This document shows, in pieces, positions 26,192 to 35,556 of a stretch of DNA of 64,000 bases. The number at the start of each line of letters is the position of its first letter. Positions within the stretch are counted from its first letter, which is position 1. A program made the translations under genes and the position numbers. The stretch is from Armatimonadota bacterium. Its GTDB lineage: Bacteria; Armatimonadota; Zipacnadia; Zipacnadales; JABUFB01. The stretch spans positions 62,001-126,000 of the forward strand of contig JABUFB010000017.1 of NCBI GenBank assembly GCA_013314775.1, written 5' to 3'. The notes below the pieces were generated by a model that saw nothing but the letters and a program-made list of their open reading frames with translations, made no database searches and was not told where the DNA came from.

Positions 26192-27126
26192 ACGCACTGA
26201 AGGACCGCATCGCCACGCTGCAAGTTGGCGAACCGATCTCCGCTGGAGATCTGGCGGTATTCCCGCTACTGGGAACGCCGCAGCCCGGACCGGACTACCT
26301 GACCCTTGACGAAGCGGTGGCCCAGAACGCCGTGGTGATATCGGAGGTTGATGCTTCGGGCGTCGTGGGGGAGGTGATCGCGAGAAACCTGGCTGCAACA
26401 CTCGTTCTGATCGTGGAGGGCGAGCAACTGGTCGGCGCCAAACAGAACCGCACCCTCAATACCTCGGTTCTCCTGGGGGCAGGACAGGCGGTCAACATCC
26501 CCGTCAGCTGCACCGAGTCTGGCCGCTGGCACTACGTCTCTCGTGGTTTCGGCCCCAGCAGGAACTATTCGCACCCGGAGATGCGCCGCCAGAAGTCGCG
26601 CAGCGTCAACCGCTCCCTGCGTGTTCGCATGGGCTTCCGGTCTGACCAGCATGCGGTCTGGCAGGAGGTCGACCGGGTGGCGACGCGCCTCGGCGCCGTC
26701 TCACCCACCTGCGACTACGAAGGGGTCCACGAGGCCGTGGGGCGTCTGCAGGAGACGCGCTCTGGTCGTCTGGAGGAAATCCGCTTGCCCGAAGATGCGC
26801 TCGGCGTGGTGGTCACCTGCCGGGGGAGGATCGAGGCGGCGGATCTGTTCGACCGCCCCCGGACCTTGCAGCTGCTCTGGCCAAAGCTGGCACGAGGTTA
26901 CGCGCTCTGCGCGCTGGACCGAACGAGTGGCAAAGAACCTGGCGAACTGAGCACTTCCACCGTCGCGCATTTTCTCGAGAGTGCCGCTTCAACGGCGAGC
27001 GAGAAGTATCCATCGCCGGGAGTGGGGGAGACAGTCCGCATCGACGGCCCGGGCATCACCGGCGCATGCCTGACCGTTGGAGACCACCTTGTCCACGCGT
27101 CGGTCTTTGGCATGTCTGAGAGGTAA
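26188..27126 (+). CDS. ARPP-1-type domain protein
   Basis: A 312-aa protein from ATG 26188, preceded by CCAGGAGGC. The N-terminal half fits the ARPP-1 domain (named for association with ADP-ribosylglycohydrolase and rhodanese-phosphatase proteins): DLAVFPLLGTPQPGPDYLTL, VIARNLAATLVLIVEGEQLV, GAKQNRTLNTSVLLGAGQAV and the conserved CTESGRWHYVSRGF. The C-terminal part has a second mixed alpha/beta region (GVVVTCRGRIEAADLFDRP). The domain's biochemical activity is not established; it is found with ADP-ribose-linked signalling genes, none of which I see here. It is coupled to 25940, and the helicase module begins 195 bp downstream. Confidence 0.75.
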   Translation: MNALKDRIATLQVGEPISAGDLAVFPLLGTPQPGPDYLTLDEAVAQNAVVISEVDASGVVGEVIARNLAATLVLIVEGEQLVGAKQNRTLNTSVLLGAGQAVNIPVSCTESGRWHYVSRGFGPSRNYSHPEMRRQKSRSVNRSLRVRMGFRSDQHAVWQEVDRVATRLGAVSPTCDYEGVHEAVGRLQETRSGRLEEIRLPEDALGVVVTCRGRIEAADLFDRPRTLQLLWPKLARGYALCALDRTSGKEPGELSTSTVAHFLESAASTASEKYPSPGVGETVRIDGPGITGACLTVGDHLVHASVFGMSER

Positions 27127-27321
27127 GCCGCATCACAGCTGCAGCGTCAGCATCAGTGCAGATGAAGCGCGGCAGCATGTGCAGCACACGGGAGGACTCG
27201 TGGCAGGCATGGGCGAAGCCGCAACACGATCTGCACGGGTGCTGGACGCCGCCGTCCTCTGCGACCCGTCATATCTGCATCGCTCGCAGTTGAACGTGAT
27301 GCACAAACGGGGGGAGCAGCC

Positions 27322-30216
27322 TTGATCCTCGACCAATACATGGACCTGGCCCAGTGTGAAGAAGCGCTGGCGAGCCAGTTATCCGGCAAGACACTCTTAG
27401 GAGAAGCGCCACTAGAAGCCGAAGATGTCTGCAAGCTGGGAAGGCTCTTCTGCCTTATGGACTCGCCGGCTACGATTTGGCGACGGTTCCCTTTCTGCGC
27501 TGCGTGTTTCACCACCGGAGTTTTCTCCCATTTCTATGACGACAAGTACTGGCCACATTTTAGGGACCAGTACTTGCAGCTGTCTGGTGCAGAAGAGACC
27601 GAATGGCGCGATGCCTTTGAGGGCTTCCTGAGGCGCACTGGATTGCCCGCTTTTCACCACGTAGACGGGCAGAGGTTTCTAAGGCATGTGCGCATTCACG
27701 CCCTTATCCCGGCAAACGGGGTCGGGCGGCTCTTCGAGCACGTAGTGCGTCCAGCGGTCATGCGTGGTCTTGATGATGGCGAATGGACAGCCGCAGAGAT
27801 CCTTCGCGAACTGGGAGTCTCATACCCTCAACTGCATAGGCCTGAGGAGAACTTCCTGAACTACGGGGGACATGTTGCGGATGACCTGCTCGGACGCTGC
27901 ATGACCCTTTATCGAAGATCGGTACAGGGGTCTGTCGGCGATGACAGTCTCGACCTGCCGCAGTGGCTTGTGGATGCCTTTCGCGAATGGATAGACGGGC
28001 ACCCCTCCCACCGCATCCCGTTGGAGGGCCATGCGGAACGCCCGCAGATACATCTTCGGCTATCTCTTGACAGTGCAGCGGTTACGCTGGTGGTCGCGCA
28101 ACTGCCCTCAGAGTGGCGTTCCGGACGGACGATGAACGTATACGCCGAAAACGGGCCCGATGATTCCACTCTGGTGGCCGCGCAACGCGTCGAGGTCGAC
28201 CCGTTCGTGAGACAGACGGAGTCGCGGCTCGAGCTGCCGCTCGAGACTTTGGCTTCTCGCTACCGTGTGGAATGGCGGAAAACTGACGACGAATGCTCCA
28301 CCGTCGAACATGTGCGGGGGTTCCTGGGTAACGGAGTCCGCTGGGCGGCATTCGCGGCCAACGACCCGGAGAACAGATTGATCCGACAGCAGTACCTGCC
28401 ACGGGGCGAAGTCTGGCTGGTGTGCCCGACAGATGCATGCGTGAAGGCAGTCCAAATAGACGGCGGAGTGGTCGAGCCGGCCCAATGCCCAGAGAGCTTT
28501 GGGTTGGATGGGATCAGCGGGATGTCAGCACGCCTCATTGATACCATGCGTTGCTCCGGCCTCGTACTTGAGATGAGTCCGGCAGACGGCAAGACGGCCG
28601 AAGAACACATCCCAGTGGACTTGATGCCCCAACTCAGGCTGGTAGGGGAGGTCCCGGGGGCGTCGATCGCCGGAGTGCCGGTGTGCGCAGAGGTTCCCGA
28701 AGTTGACTGTATTGGCGACAACAATGGTGTAGTCGTGGAGATCGAACTGCTGGACGGCATGGCGAGACCGCCACTTCCTGCGTTCGTTCAGGCGTCAGAA
28801 TTGCGGGCAGTTTTGCAGGGACGGTCTGGGGTCTTTCGGTTCCGTGTTCGCGGTCGTCTGGGGCGACGCGGAACGCCAGTCACGGTCGCCCTGATCCCCG
28901 GCTTGCAGGTCCGCTTCACTCCCCCCATCGTACTCCCCGGGCACAATGGGCACACGGTAGTTGACGTCTCAGCGCCTCATTGCCAGGTGCGCAGAAACCC
29001 CCAGTCTGCACACCCGGGTGTATCCGGCCATGACCCGATGGTAGTTAGTCCCGATGCGCGCCGGCTAAATCTGCAATTGGTGCACCTGCCGCCAGGGGGG
29101 GGAGCGCGCCAGTTCGATCTGGCGGTGGTTGTCCCCAGGCTACTGGTGGGAGTGACCACGCCCGGTGGTGAGCCCAATTTGCTTCCGGCTGTGGCGAGAA
29201 TACCGAAGCAGTCAATTGAGAACACGCCCCGCGTTTTCCTGGACCTCTTGATGCAGCCTAATCCGACTAGATGGAATGCGACTCTGCGCGCGGATGCCCT
29301 CCAAGCCGCCGTTACGCAGCCGGCGGGCCGGCAGACCTCCAGCGCGCGCATAAGGTTCGACCTCGCGATGTGGAGAGACGCCATTCTCGCGGCAAACAGG
29401 GCTGTCGAGTTGCGTGTCGATGCCTATCGCGCCGACCTGCAGATAGCTGAAGGAACTCTTGTCGCTCTCATATCATCGGAGTGCCGACTGGTCAATGCCA
29501 CTGCTGAATTCGTTCTAGGTGGCCGAGGCGCAATTCTCCGCTACGAATTCGATCCCCACGGCCCTGCGGCGAATTTGCGCCTGGTCAGCACCTCTTACCC
29601 TTGGCTGTCACCCATCGAGATCCAGGTTCCCGGACGGCACAGAGGCGAGATCGAGCTGCCCAATATGGCCCCGGGGGCGTACGCGATCGAGCCCGTGGGA
29701 GACCCGTGCAGTCAGGCTGACATCATCCCTGATCTCGACGGCATGAAGTGCTTGGACCTGCTGACCCACGACGAGGCGCAGCAACATGGTTGGGAGGCGT
29801 TGCTTCGAAAGACCGCGCAGATCTGGGACGGAACGTGGCGTCAGCGCGGCGGCCAATGGGAACTGGACGAGGAGAGCGCGGACCGGGCGGACCATGATAT
29901 GTCCCGGTACGTCAGAGAAGCGCAGGGCACGCACCCCGCTTTGCGTCTCAAAGCCGACGATCTCCGCCACACATTGGTGCTCATGGTGTACTGGGGCAGC
30001 CAGTCTGTCCGCTGCAAGCAGGCCATGTCTGCGCAGTACTGGGAGCGGGCGGTGCTTCTGACGGTCAGGCTGCTTAGGCAGTGCACTCACGCACCCAACC
30101 TCTTCGGAATGCTCACCGATCGGCTCGATGAGCTCAGACAGGTCGCATGCCCGAGGACCCGCGAGATCTGCCGTCGACTTCAGGGCGTGCTCATCAGATG
30201 TTTCCAGCGCTGCTGA
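27322..30216 (+). CDS. Large partner protein of DUF1998 helicase, unknown family
   Basis: A 964-aa protein with no recognised enzyme motif. The start is TTG 27322, 4 bp after a GGGGGGAG run (27310-27317); ATG 27340 is the alternative. The N-terminal ~220 residues carry segments that recall a conserved domain of large helicase-associated proteins: FPFCAACFTTGVFSHFYDDKYWPHF, where FPFC and YWPHF are key, then GLPAFHHVDGQRFLRHVRIH, ALIPANGVGRLFEHVV and FLNYGGHVADDLLGRCMTLY. Residues ~240-800 are beta-rich, possibly several Ig- or CARDB-like modules. The last ~150 are helical. It ends 20 bp before the helicase start and is surely cotranscribed. By position it is equivalent to the large non-helicase subunit of two-gene helicase defence systems such as Druantia III; homology to DruH is not shown. 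Confidence 0.6.
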   Translation: MILDQYMDLAQCEEALASQLSGKTLLGEAPLEAEDVCKLGRLFCLMDSPATIWRRFPFCAACFTTGVFSHFYDDKYWPHFRDQYLQLSGAEETEWRDAFEGFLRRTGLPAFHHVDGQRFLRHVRIHALIPANGVGRLFEHVVRPAVMRGLDDGEWTAAEILRELGVSYPQLHRPEENFLNYGGHVADDLLGRCMTLYRRSVQGSVGDDSLDLPQWLVDAFREWIDGHPSHRIPLEGHAERPQIHLRLSLDSAAVTLVVAQLPSEWRSGRTMNVYAENGPDDSTLVAAQRVEVDPFVRQTESRLELPLETLASRYRVEWRKTDDECSTVEHVRGFLGNGVRWAAFAANDPENRLIRQQYLPRGEVWLVCPTDACVKAVQIDGGVVEPAQCPESFGLDGISGMSARLIDTMRCSGLVLEMSPADGKTAEEHIPVDLMPQLRLVGEVPGASIAGVPVCAEVPEVDCIGDNNGVVVEIELLDGMARPPLPAFVQASELRAVLQGRSGVFRFRVRGRLGRRGTPVTVALIPGLQVRFTPPIVLPGHNGHTVVDVSAPHCQVRRNPQSAHPGVSGHDPMVVSPDARRLNLQLVHLPPGGGARQFDLAVVVPRLLVGVTTPGGEPNLLPAVARIPKQSIENTPRVFLDLLMQPNPTRWNATLRADALQAAVTQPAGRQTSSARIRFDLAMWRDAILAANRAVELRVDAYRADLQIAEGTLVALISSECRLVNATAEFVLGGRGAILRYEFDPHGPAANLRLVSTSYPWLSPIEIQVPGRHRGEIELPNMAPGAYAIEPVGDPCSQADIIPDLDGMKCLDLLTHDEAQQHGWEALLRKTAQIWDGTWRQRGGQWELDEESADRADHDMSRYVREAQGTHPALRLKADDLRHTLVLMVYWGSQSVRCKQAMSAQYWERAVLLTVRLLRQCTHAPNLFGMLTDRLDELRQVACPRTREICRRLQGVLIRCFQRC

Positions 30217-30236
30217 CTCCGGAGGTCCGCTTCGCC

Positions 30237-33200
30237 ATGTTCGACCCGATCCAAGTGACTCTAGACTTGCGTTCACAGTATGAGAGCTACGTGACGACGA
30301 CGCTGCCGATCCGGTATGACGGTCTAATGGACGACCTGCGCCGTGAGTTGGCCAGCCCCGATACCTTCGTCAAGGGCCCCTATCTGGAGGCGACGCCTCC
30401 TTTCGTTCACCATGATCAGACCTACTCTGAGCTGGTGGAGCAGGGCCTCCTGTGCCAGGGCTGGAAGGCGGTTTTTGGCCCCGATTTTCCCCCCGAGCGC
30501 CGCCCCTATCGACACCAGTACCTAGCATATGAACAGGTCATTCGGCGGAACCGCAACCTGGTTGTTGCCACTGGAACGGGTAGCGGCAAGACGGAAGCTT
30601 TTCTCGTGCCGGTCATCGACTATCTGTTGCGGCAACAGGAAAAAGGGGAGCTTGGGCCGGGTGTACGTGCGCTGCTGCTGTACCCGATGAACGCGCTGGC
30701 CAATGACCAGCTCAAGCGAATGCGGGAGTTGTTGCAGCATCTGCCGACGATCACCTTCGGACGTTACACAGGCGACACGCAGAATCAACGCGACCAAGGC
30801 AGACAGCAATACATTGAGGAGCACCGGAATGAAAGTCGGTTCCGCGAACCCCTGAAGAACGAGCTCCTCTCCAGAGAAGAGATGCACGCAAGCCCTCCCC
30901 ATCTATTGTTGACGAACTATGCGATGCTGGAGTACCTGCTCCTCCGTCCCGAGGCATCCCCACTCTTCGGACGCGATCAGTGGCGGTTTGTTGTTCTGGA
31001 CGAAGCTCATACCTATGACGGTGCACGAGGTATCGAGGTCGCAATGTTGCTGCGCCGCCTGAAGGATCGGGTTGTGCGCAGCGAACCAGACCGACTGCGC
31101 TACATTGCAACCAGCGCTACTTTGGGTACCGAAGAACGGTCAGACATCAAGGTGGCCGAATTCGCAGGGGAGCTGTTCAGCGAGGAGTTCTGTGCGGACG
31201 ATGTGGTCATGGGTGAGAGACAGGCATTGTGCGAAGATGGTCAGGCTCTGTGGACCATGAAACCATCTGCATTTGCATCTCTGGCGGAGGCGGCCCAGAA
31301 AGAGCCCTGCGACTTGTCCGATCTCGCGGTCCATGCAATTGATCTTGGCGTGCCTGCAGACATCGTTGCCGAAGCGAAGGGGCATGCTGAACAGCTCTCC
31401 ATGACAGAAAGCTCGGACGACACTCGCGCGCGGATCAGTCGTTTCCTTTATGATCTTCTGAAACGCGAGGAATACCTGTGGAAGCTGCGAGCCACTCTGG
31501 ATGAGCACCGTGTCCAGAGCTTGGAAGCTGCCCGGCGAAAAGTCTTTGGTGAGCTTGACCCGGACACGGGGCGAGAGGCCCTCGTGGGGCTTGTCGCCCT
31601 CGCTGCTCGTGCTCGCCCATCGTCGTCAGAGACCAGCCTGCTTCCTGCAAGATACCATGTGTTCGTTCGCGCTCTTGAGGGAGGCTTCGTTCGGCTCTAT
31701 AAAGGGGCGAGGCTTCACCTCGCTCCGCGCGAGACCGAGGAAGTAGAGGGCCGAGAAGTCCCAGTGTTCGAAGCTGCCGTCTGCACCAACTGCGGCTCGC
31801 TCTTCCTCGTAGGCGACTGGCAAAGTGGCAGGATCTGTCAGGCACCCCTCAAGGCCGCTGACCACATTGGTGACAATGTGGAGCTCTTTTGGGTGACCCC
31901 GGACGCAATGTGCCCTGGCAACGCGGACGATGAGGATGAGGACCTGGAAGGCGAGAGTGATGCGTTGGCGACGGTCGACCCGGAGTCCTTCGCTTTGTGC
32001 ACTGCGTGCGGGGACGTGCGACCACAGAGCGAGACCACCCCATTAGTGTGCACTTGCGGCGCGAGTCAACAGTTCGTGAGACTGATCAGGGCTGCCAAGT
32101 CCAAGGATGACATGGTGCGCCAATGTCCGGCCTGCAAGAAGACTGCTCAGCGCCGCTCCATGATTTCGCGGTTCACACTCGGGCGCGACGCACCGATCGC
32201 CGTCTTGGCCAGCACGCTGTACGCTCATCTGCCGGAGACGACCTTCGGGGGCCAAGAAGAGACCGAGGAGCGGAGAGCACGGCAGTTTCTTTCCTTCGCA
32301 GACAGCCGTCAAGACGCGGCATTCTTTGCTGCGTATCTTGAGCGTACCCACAACCGCGTCCAATGGCGCAGGATCATTTACCAGACACTGCTGCGCAGTT
32401 CCTCTATGGCGCGTGACGGGGAGTGGGTGTTGGATGACTTGCAGCCCTTGGTGCAACGATCCGCCGTGGAGCTCGGCCTACTGGACGCGACCGAAAGACC
32501 GCAAGAACTGATTAACGAAACGTGGCGTAACCTGCTTCTTGAGTGTCTTCGTTTCGACCGCCACAATGACCTGGAGGCTACAGGCTGTATTGCATACAGG
32601 TATCGACGGCCTGCAAGCTGGACAGCGCCGTCCCTGCTCAAAGATGATCCGTGGGGGCTAACAGATGACGAAGTCTGGGCACTGTATGAGACTTTGCTCG
32701 ACACGGCACGCGTACACGGGGCTGTGACGTTCCCGAACACTACGCTGCAGCCCAACGATGAATGCTTCGCGCCAAGAAATCGTGAGGTGTTCCTCGTCTA
32801 CCAGGTAGAAGGCGCCCGTCGCGATGTGGTGAAGTGGCTTCCGTCCGAAGGGCGCACGAACGGCCGGTTTCGCGTGCTGGAAAGGCTCTCAGAAGGCAGA
32901 GCCGAGATCGGCCACCAACAGATCGAGGAAGCGCTCCATGCCATCTGGGACGACCTGACATCACCCCGCACGTCCGTACTGCGCTTTCGGTGCGATAGGC
33001 GCGGTGCGTACTACTACCAGATCGATCGTGAACGCCTCCTGCTAGCCGGCCCCGAGATCGGCAATGCGCAATGGTTCCAGTGCAACCTGTGCAAACAGTT
33101 GACCACTCACAATCTTCGCGGCGTGTGTTTTCAGACAGGCTGCAACGGTGTCTTGGTCCCATGCCACCCCAATGAGGCTCTAGCTGACAACCATTACCGT

Positions 33201-35195
33201 CGCCAATACTCGACGCCACACGAGGACGTACCTATCATCCCGATGTCAGTGCGCGAACACACAGCGCAGCTTTCGAACGAGCGCGCTGCACGGCTGGCAA
33301 CCGACTTCGTTGCCGGGCGCGTGAACGTTCTGAGTTGCTCAACTACCTTCGAACTCGGTGTGGACATCGGTGAGTTGCAGTCCGTATTGCTTCGCAACAT
33401 GCCGCCGAAGCCCGCGAACTACGTGCAAAGAGCGGGCCGGGCAGGGCGGCGCCTCGATTCTGTTGGCTTTGCACTCACCTACGCCCAACGTCGCACCCAT
33501 GATCTATTCTTCTTCCAACACCCTGAGCGGATCGTCAACGGGCAGATGCGTGCTCCCCGCGTGCGGGTGGCCAACGATAAGATCATCAAGCGCCACATGA
33601 ATGCCGTCGCGCTGGCAGCCTTCTGGCGAGAGCACCCGCAGTATTTCTACGATGCGGGCACCACGTCCGAACGAGCCAGGGCGTTCTTTGGGTCTGGTGA
33701 TCGCGCAGACGGCGTGGAGGCTTTTCGGCGGTTTATCGCCCAGAAGCCAGAACACGTGAGAGACGCTCTCACGAGAATAGTCCCAGATTTCGAGATCCGT
33801 TCCGGCCTCTTCTTTCATGACTATATCGGCGTTAGGGATTGGGGTCGGTGGGTAGAAGATCTGCTCGCCGAGGGCGACTCCGAGACGCCTGGGGTGCTGA
33901 CCAAGGCATCCGAGGGCTATACCGGAGAGTTGATGAGCATCAAGGACCTTATGGACCAGCTCGAGAGCGAGAAGCCCCCCAATTGGACAGGGCGCTATGG
34001 GCACTTGGAAAGAGTGCGGGAGACAATCTGGAAGAGGAGGCTGATCGGCTACCTCGCGAGTAAGGGTGTCTTGCCTAAGTACGGTTTCCCGGTGGACGTC
34101 GTTCCTTTGCAGATCAACAACACGAACATCCCACGAGGCGACACCAATCCGGAAGATCCTCTCGAATTGGACCTGGATCGCGACTTGAGAATCGCTCTCG
34201 CTGAGTATTCGCCCGGCTGCCAGATCGTGGCCGGCGGCAGCGTGTGGACATCGCGAGGCATCCATCGTCCGTCGGACCGCCAGTGGGTGCGGCGGGAATG
34301 GCGAGTGTGTGATGGGTGCGGGCGATACTTCTCACGCGTCTACCTGCCGGGCGAACAGACAGCGGACTTCGGCGACTGCAACGTGTGTCAGACAAGACTC
34401 CGAAGAGGTAGCGGGTCCGGAGGGGTGTTCATCGTGCCTGAGTTCGGCTTTAGCACACATCATGAGAAGCCCGGCCGCCCGGGCGAGCGCAGACCCCGAC
34501 GTGCGCATACGACAGAGGTGTATTTCTCCGGAAAAGACCAAGCTATCGCGCAGGGCGCCCCCCGAATCGTTGCAGGCGGCAAGATCACGGCCACAGCCTG
34601 GCGCGACGCGGACCTGGCAGTGATCACCCGCGACAGTTTCAGGATCTGCGATCGCTGCGGCTACGGGGTCGCGGGATGGGAGACGCCTCCTAAGGCACAC
34701 GAAACGCCGTGGGGCAAGCCCTGCGGTGGACACATCCAAAGGGCGCCCTGCCAACTAGGGTACGAGTTCAAGACAGACATCTGCCAGATCGCCCTTGCGG
34801 GTCTCGACTTCCCCGCAGGCGACCGGGCCAACTCGTTCTGGCCGTCACTTCTCTACGCTCTCGTTGAAGGGTGTGCCGTGGCTCTGGACATCTCACGAGA
34901 CGACATTGGAGGGGTCCTCTTCCGGGAGGCTGCAGGCCACAGCATCATCCTCTACGACGATGTGCCAGGGGGGGCCGGCCACACCTGGCGCATCGTGAAT
35001 GAGGACAACGCGCTTGAATCACTACTTCTGGCGGCGAGAGACCGTGTCGGCGGGGAGTGCGGCTGCCAACCGGAGACCAGCTGCTACGGCTGCCTGCGCG
35101 CCTTCAGCAACCAGCGGTATCACGAGCAGCTCCGACGCGGGGACGCATATGAGTTCCTGGACCACCAGGTCGTGCCTTACCTGACAGCGAATTGA
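30237..35195 (+). CDS. DEAH-box helicase with DUF1998/zinc-rich C-terminus (DruE/YprA-like)
   Basis: A 1652-aa superfamily 2 helicase. ATG 30237 is chosen because GGAGG lies at 30221-30225 and the product opens MFDPIQVTLDLRSQY, as in relatives; longer frames back to 30147 overlap the upstream gene. The Q-motif region is YRHQYLAYEQ (91-100), motif I TGTGSGKT (112-119), motif II DEAH (255-258), motif III SAT (293-295), and motif VI QRAGRAGRR (~1064). It has many zinc-type Cys clusters (CTNCGSLF, CTACGDV, CNLCKQLT, CDGCGRYF, CDRCGYG) and a C-terminal DUF1998/MZB domain with IILYDDVPGGAGH and CGCQPETSCYGCLRAF. The family translocates on nucleic acid and is the signature subunit of Druantia and related defence systems. 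The size and two-gene context favour a defence role over YprA/MrfA-type repair. Confidence 0.88.
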   Translation: MFDPIQVTLDLRSQYESYVTTTLPIRYDGLMDDLRRELASPDTFVKGPYLEATPPFVHHDQTYSELVEQGLLCQGWKAVFGPDFPPERRPYRHQYLAYEQVIRRNRNLVVATGTGSGKTEAFLVPVIDYLLRQQEKGELGPGVRALLLYPMNALANDQLKRMRELLQHLPTITFGRYTGDTQNQRDQGRQQYIEEHRNESRFREPLKNELLSREEMHASPPHLLLTNYAMLEYLLLRPEASPLFGRDQWRFVVLDEAHTYDGARGIEVAMLLRRLKDRVVRSEPDRLRYIATSATLGTEERSDIKVAEFAGELFSEEFCADDVVMGERQALCEDGQALWTMKPSAFASLAEAAQKEPCDLSDLAVHAIDLGVPADIVAEAKGHAEQLSMTESSDDTRARISRFLYDLLKREEYLWKLRATLDEHRVQSLEAARRKVFGELDPDTGREALVGLVALAARARPSSSETSLLPARYHVFVRALEGGFVRLYKGARLHLAPRETEEVEGREVPVFEAAVCTNCGSLFLVGDWQSGRICQAPLKAADHIGDNVELFWVTPDAMCPGNADDEDEDLEGESDALATVDPESFALCTACGDVRPQSETTPLVCTCGASQQFVRLIRAAKSKDDMVRQCPACKKTAQRRSMISRFTLGRDAPIAVLASTLYAHLPETTFGGQEETEERRARQFLSFADSRQDAAFFAAYLERTHNRVQWRRIIYQTLLRSSSMARDGEWVLDDLQPLVQRSAVELGLLDATERPQELINETWRNLLLECLRFDRHNDLEATGCIAYRYRRPASWTAPSLLKDDPWGLTDDEVWALYETLLDTARVHGAVTFPNTTLQPNDECFAPRNREVFLVYQVEGARRDVVKWLPSEGRTNGRFRVLERLSEGRAEIGHQQIEEALHAIWDDLTSPRTSVLRFRCDRRGAYYYQIDRERLLLAGPEIGNAQWFQCNLCKQLTTHNLRGVCFQTGCNGVLVPCHPNEALADNHYRRQYSTPHEDVPIIPMSVREHTAQLSNERAARLATDFVAGRVNVLSCSTTFELGVDIGELQSVLLRNMPPKPANYVQRAGRAGRRLDSVGFALTYAQRRTHDLFFFQHPERIVNGQMRAPRVRVANDKIIKRHMNAVALAAFWREHPQYFYDAGTTSERARAFFGSGDRADGVEAFRRFIAQKPEHVRDALTRIVPDFEIRSGLFFHDYIGVRDWGRWVEDLLAEGDSETPGVLTKASEGYTGELMSIKDLMDQLESEKPPNWTGRYGHLERVRETIWKRRLIGYLASKGVLPKYGFPVDVVPLQINNTNIPRGDTNPEDPLELDLDRDLRIALAEYSPGCQIVAGGSVWTSRGIHRPSDRQWVRREWRVCDGCGRYFSRVYLPGEQTADFGDCNVCQTRLRRGSGSGGVFIVPEFGFSTHHEKPGRPGERRPRRAHTTEVYFSGKDQAIAQGAPRIVAGGKITATAWRDADLAVITRDSFRICDRCGYGVAGWETPPKAHETPWGKPCGGHIQRAPCQLGYEFKTDICQIALAGLDFPAGDRANSFWPSLLYALVEGCAVALDISRDDIGGVLFREAAGHSIILYDDVPGGAGHTWRIVNEDNALESLLLAARDRVGGECGCQPETSCYGCLRAFSNQRYHEQLRRGDAYEFLDHQVVPYLTAN

Positions 35196-35232
35196 CGCGC
35201 CACGGTAGTCCTGACAGCCCGGGGCGGGACTC

Positions 35233-35556
35233 TTGTATCTCGCACCCCCAATTCCGAAGGGTGAAGCAACGTCGATCGAGCAGATACGAGAAAAGGTCGC
35301 CGAACGCATCAGCAAGCGTGGCTTGGAGTACGCCGATGACATACTGTTGCAGTGCTGCAGATTCGAGCAGCTGACGGACGGGTCGCCCTTTGCAAAGGCG
35401 TTCTCCGCAGCACTGGATTCCTTGGGCGGGCTGGGTGGCGCTGAAACGCAGGACGGTACGTGCCCTGAGGAAATGCTCGAGACGGCGCGCGGCCGGTACG
35501 GGTATGATAAGCGAGATCAGAGCGAAAAGCGCTGGTGGTTCGAAAGCCCAGAGTAG
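35233..35556 (+). CDS. Small protein downstream of the helicase
   Basis: A 107-aa reading frame beginning at TTG 35233, 37 bp after the helicase stop. It reads as a compact helical protein (IEQIREKVAERISKRGLEYA, DDILLQCCRFEQL, KAFSAALDSLGGLGG) with a Trp-rich end (KRWWFESPE). Its last 40 bp overlap the 3' end of the decayed McrB-like gene on the other strand, as if an insertion or deletion joined two loci here. No RBS of note and no known family. It could be a third component of the helicase module. Confidence 0.5.
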   Translation: MYLAPPIPKGEATSIEQIREKVAERISKRGLEYADDILLQCCRFEQLTDGSPFAKAFSAALDSLGGLGGAETQDGTCPEEMLETARGRYGYDKRDQSEKRWWFESPE

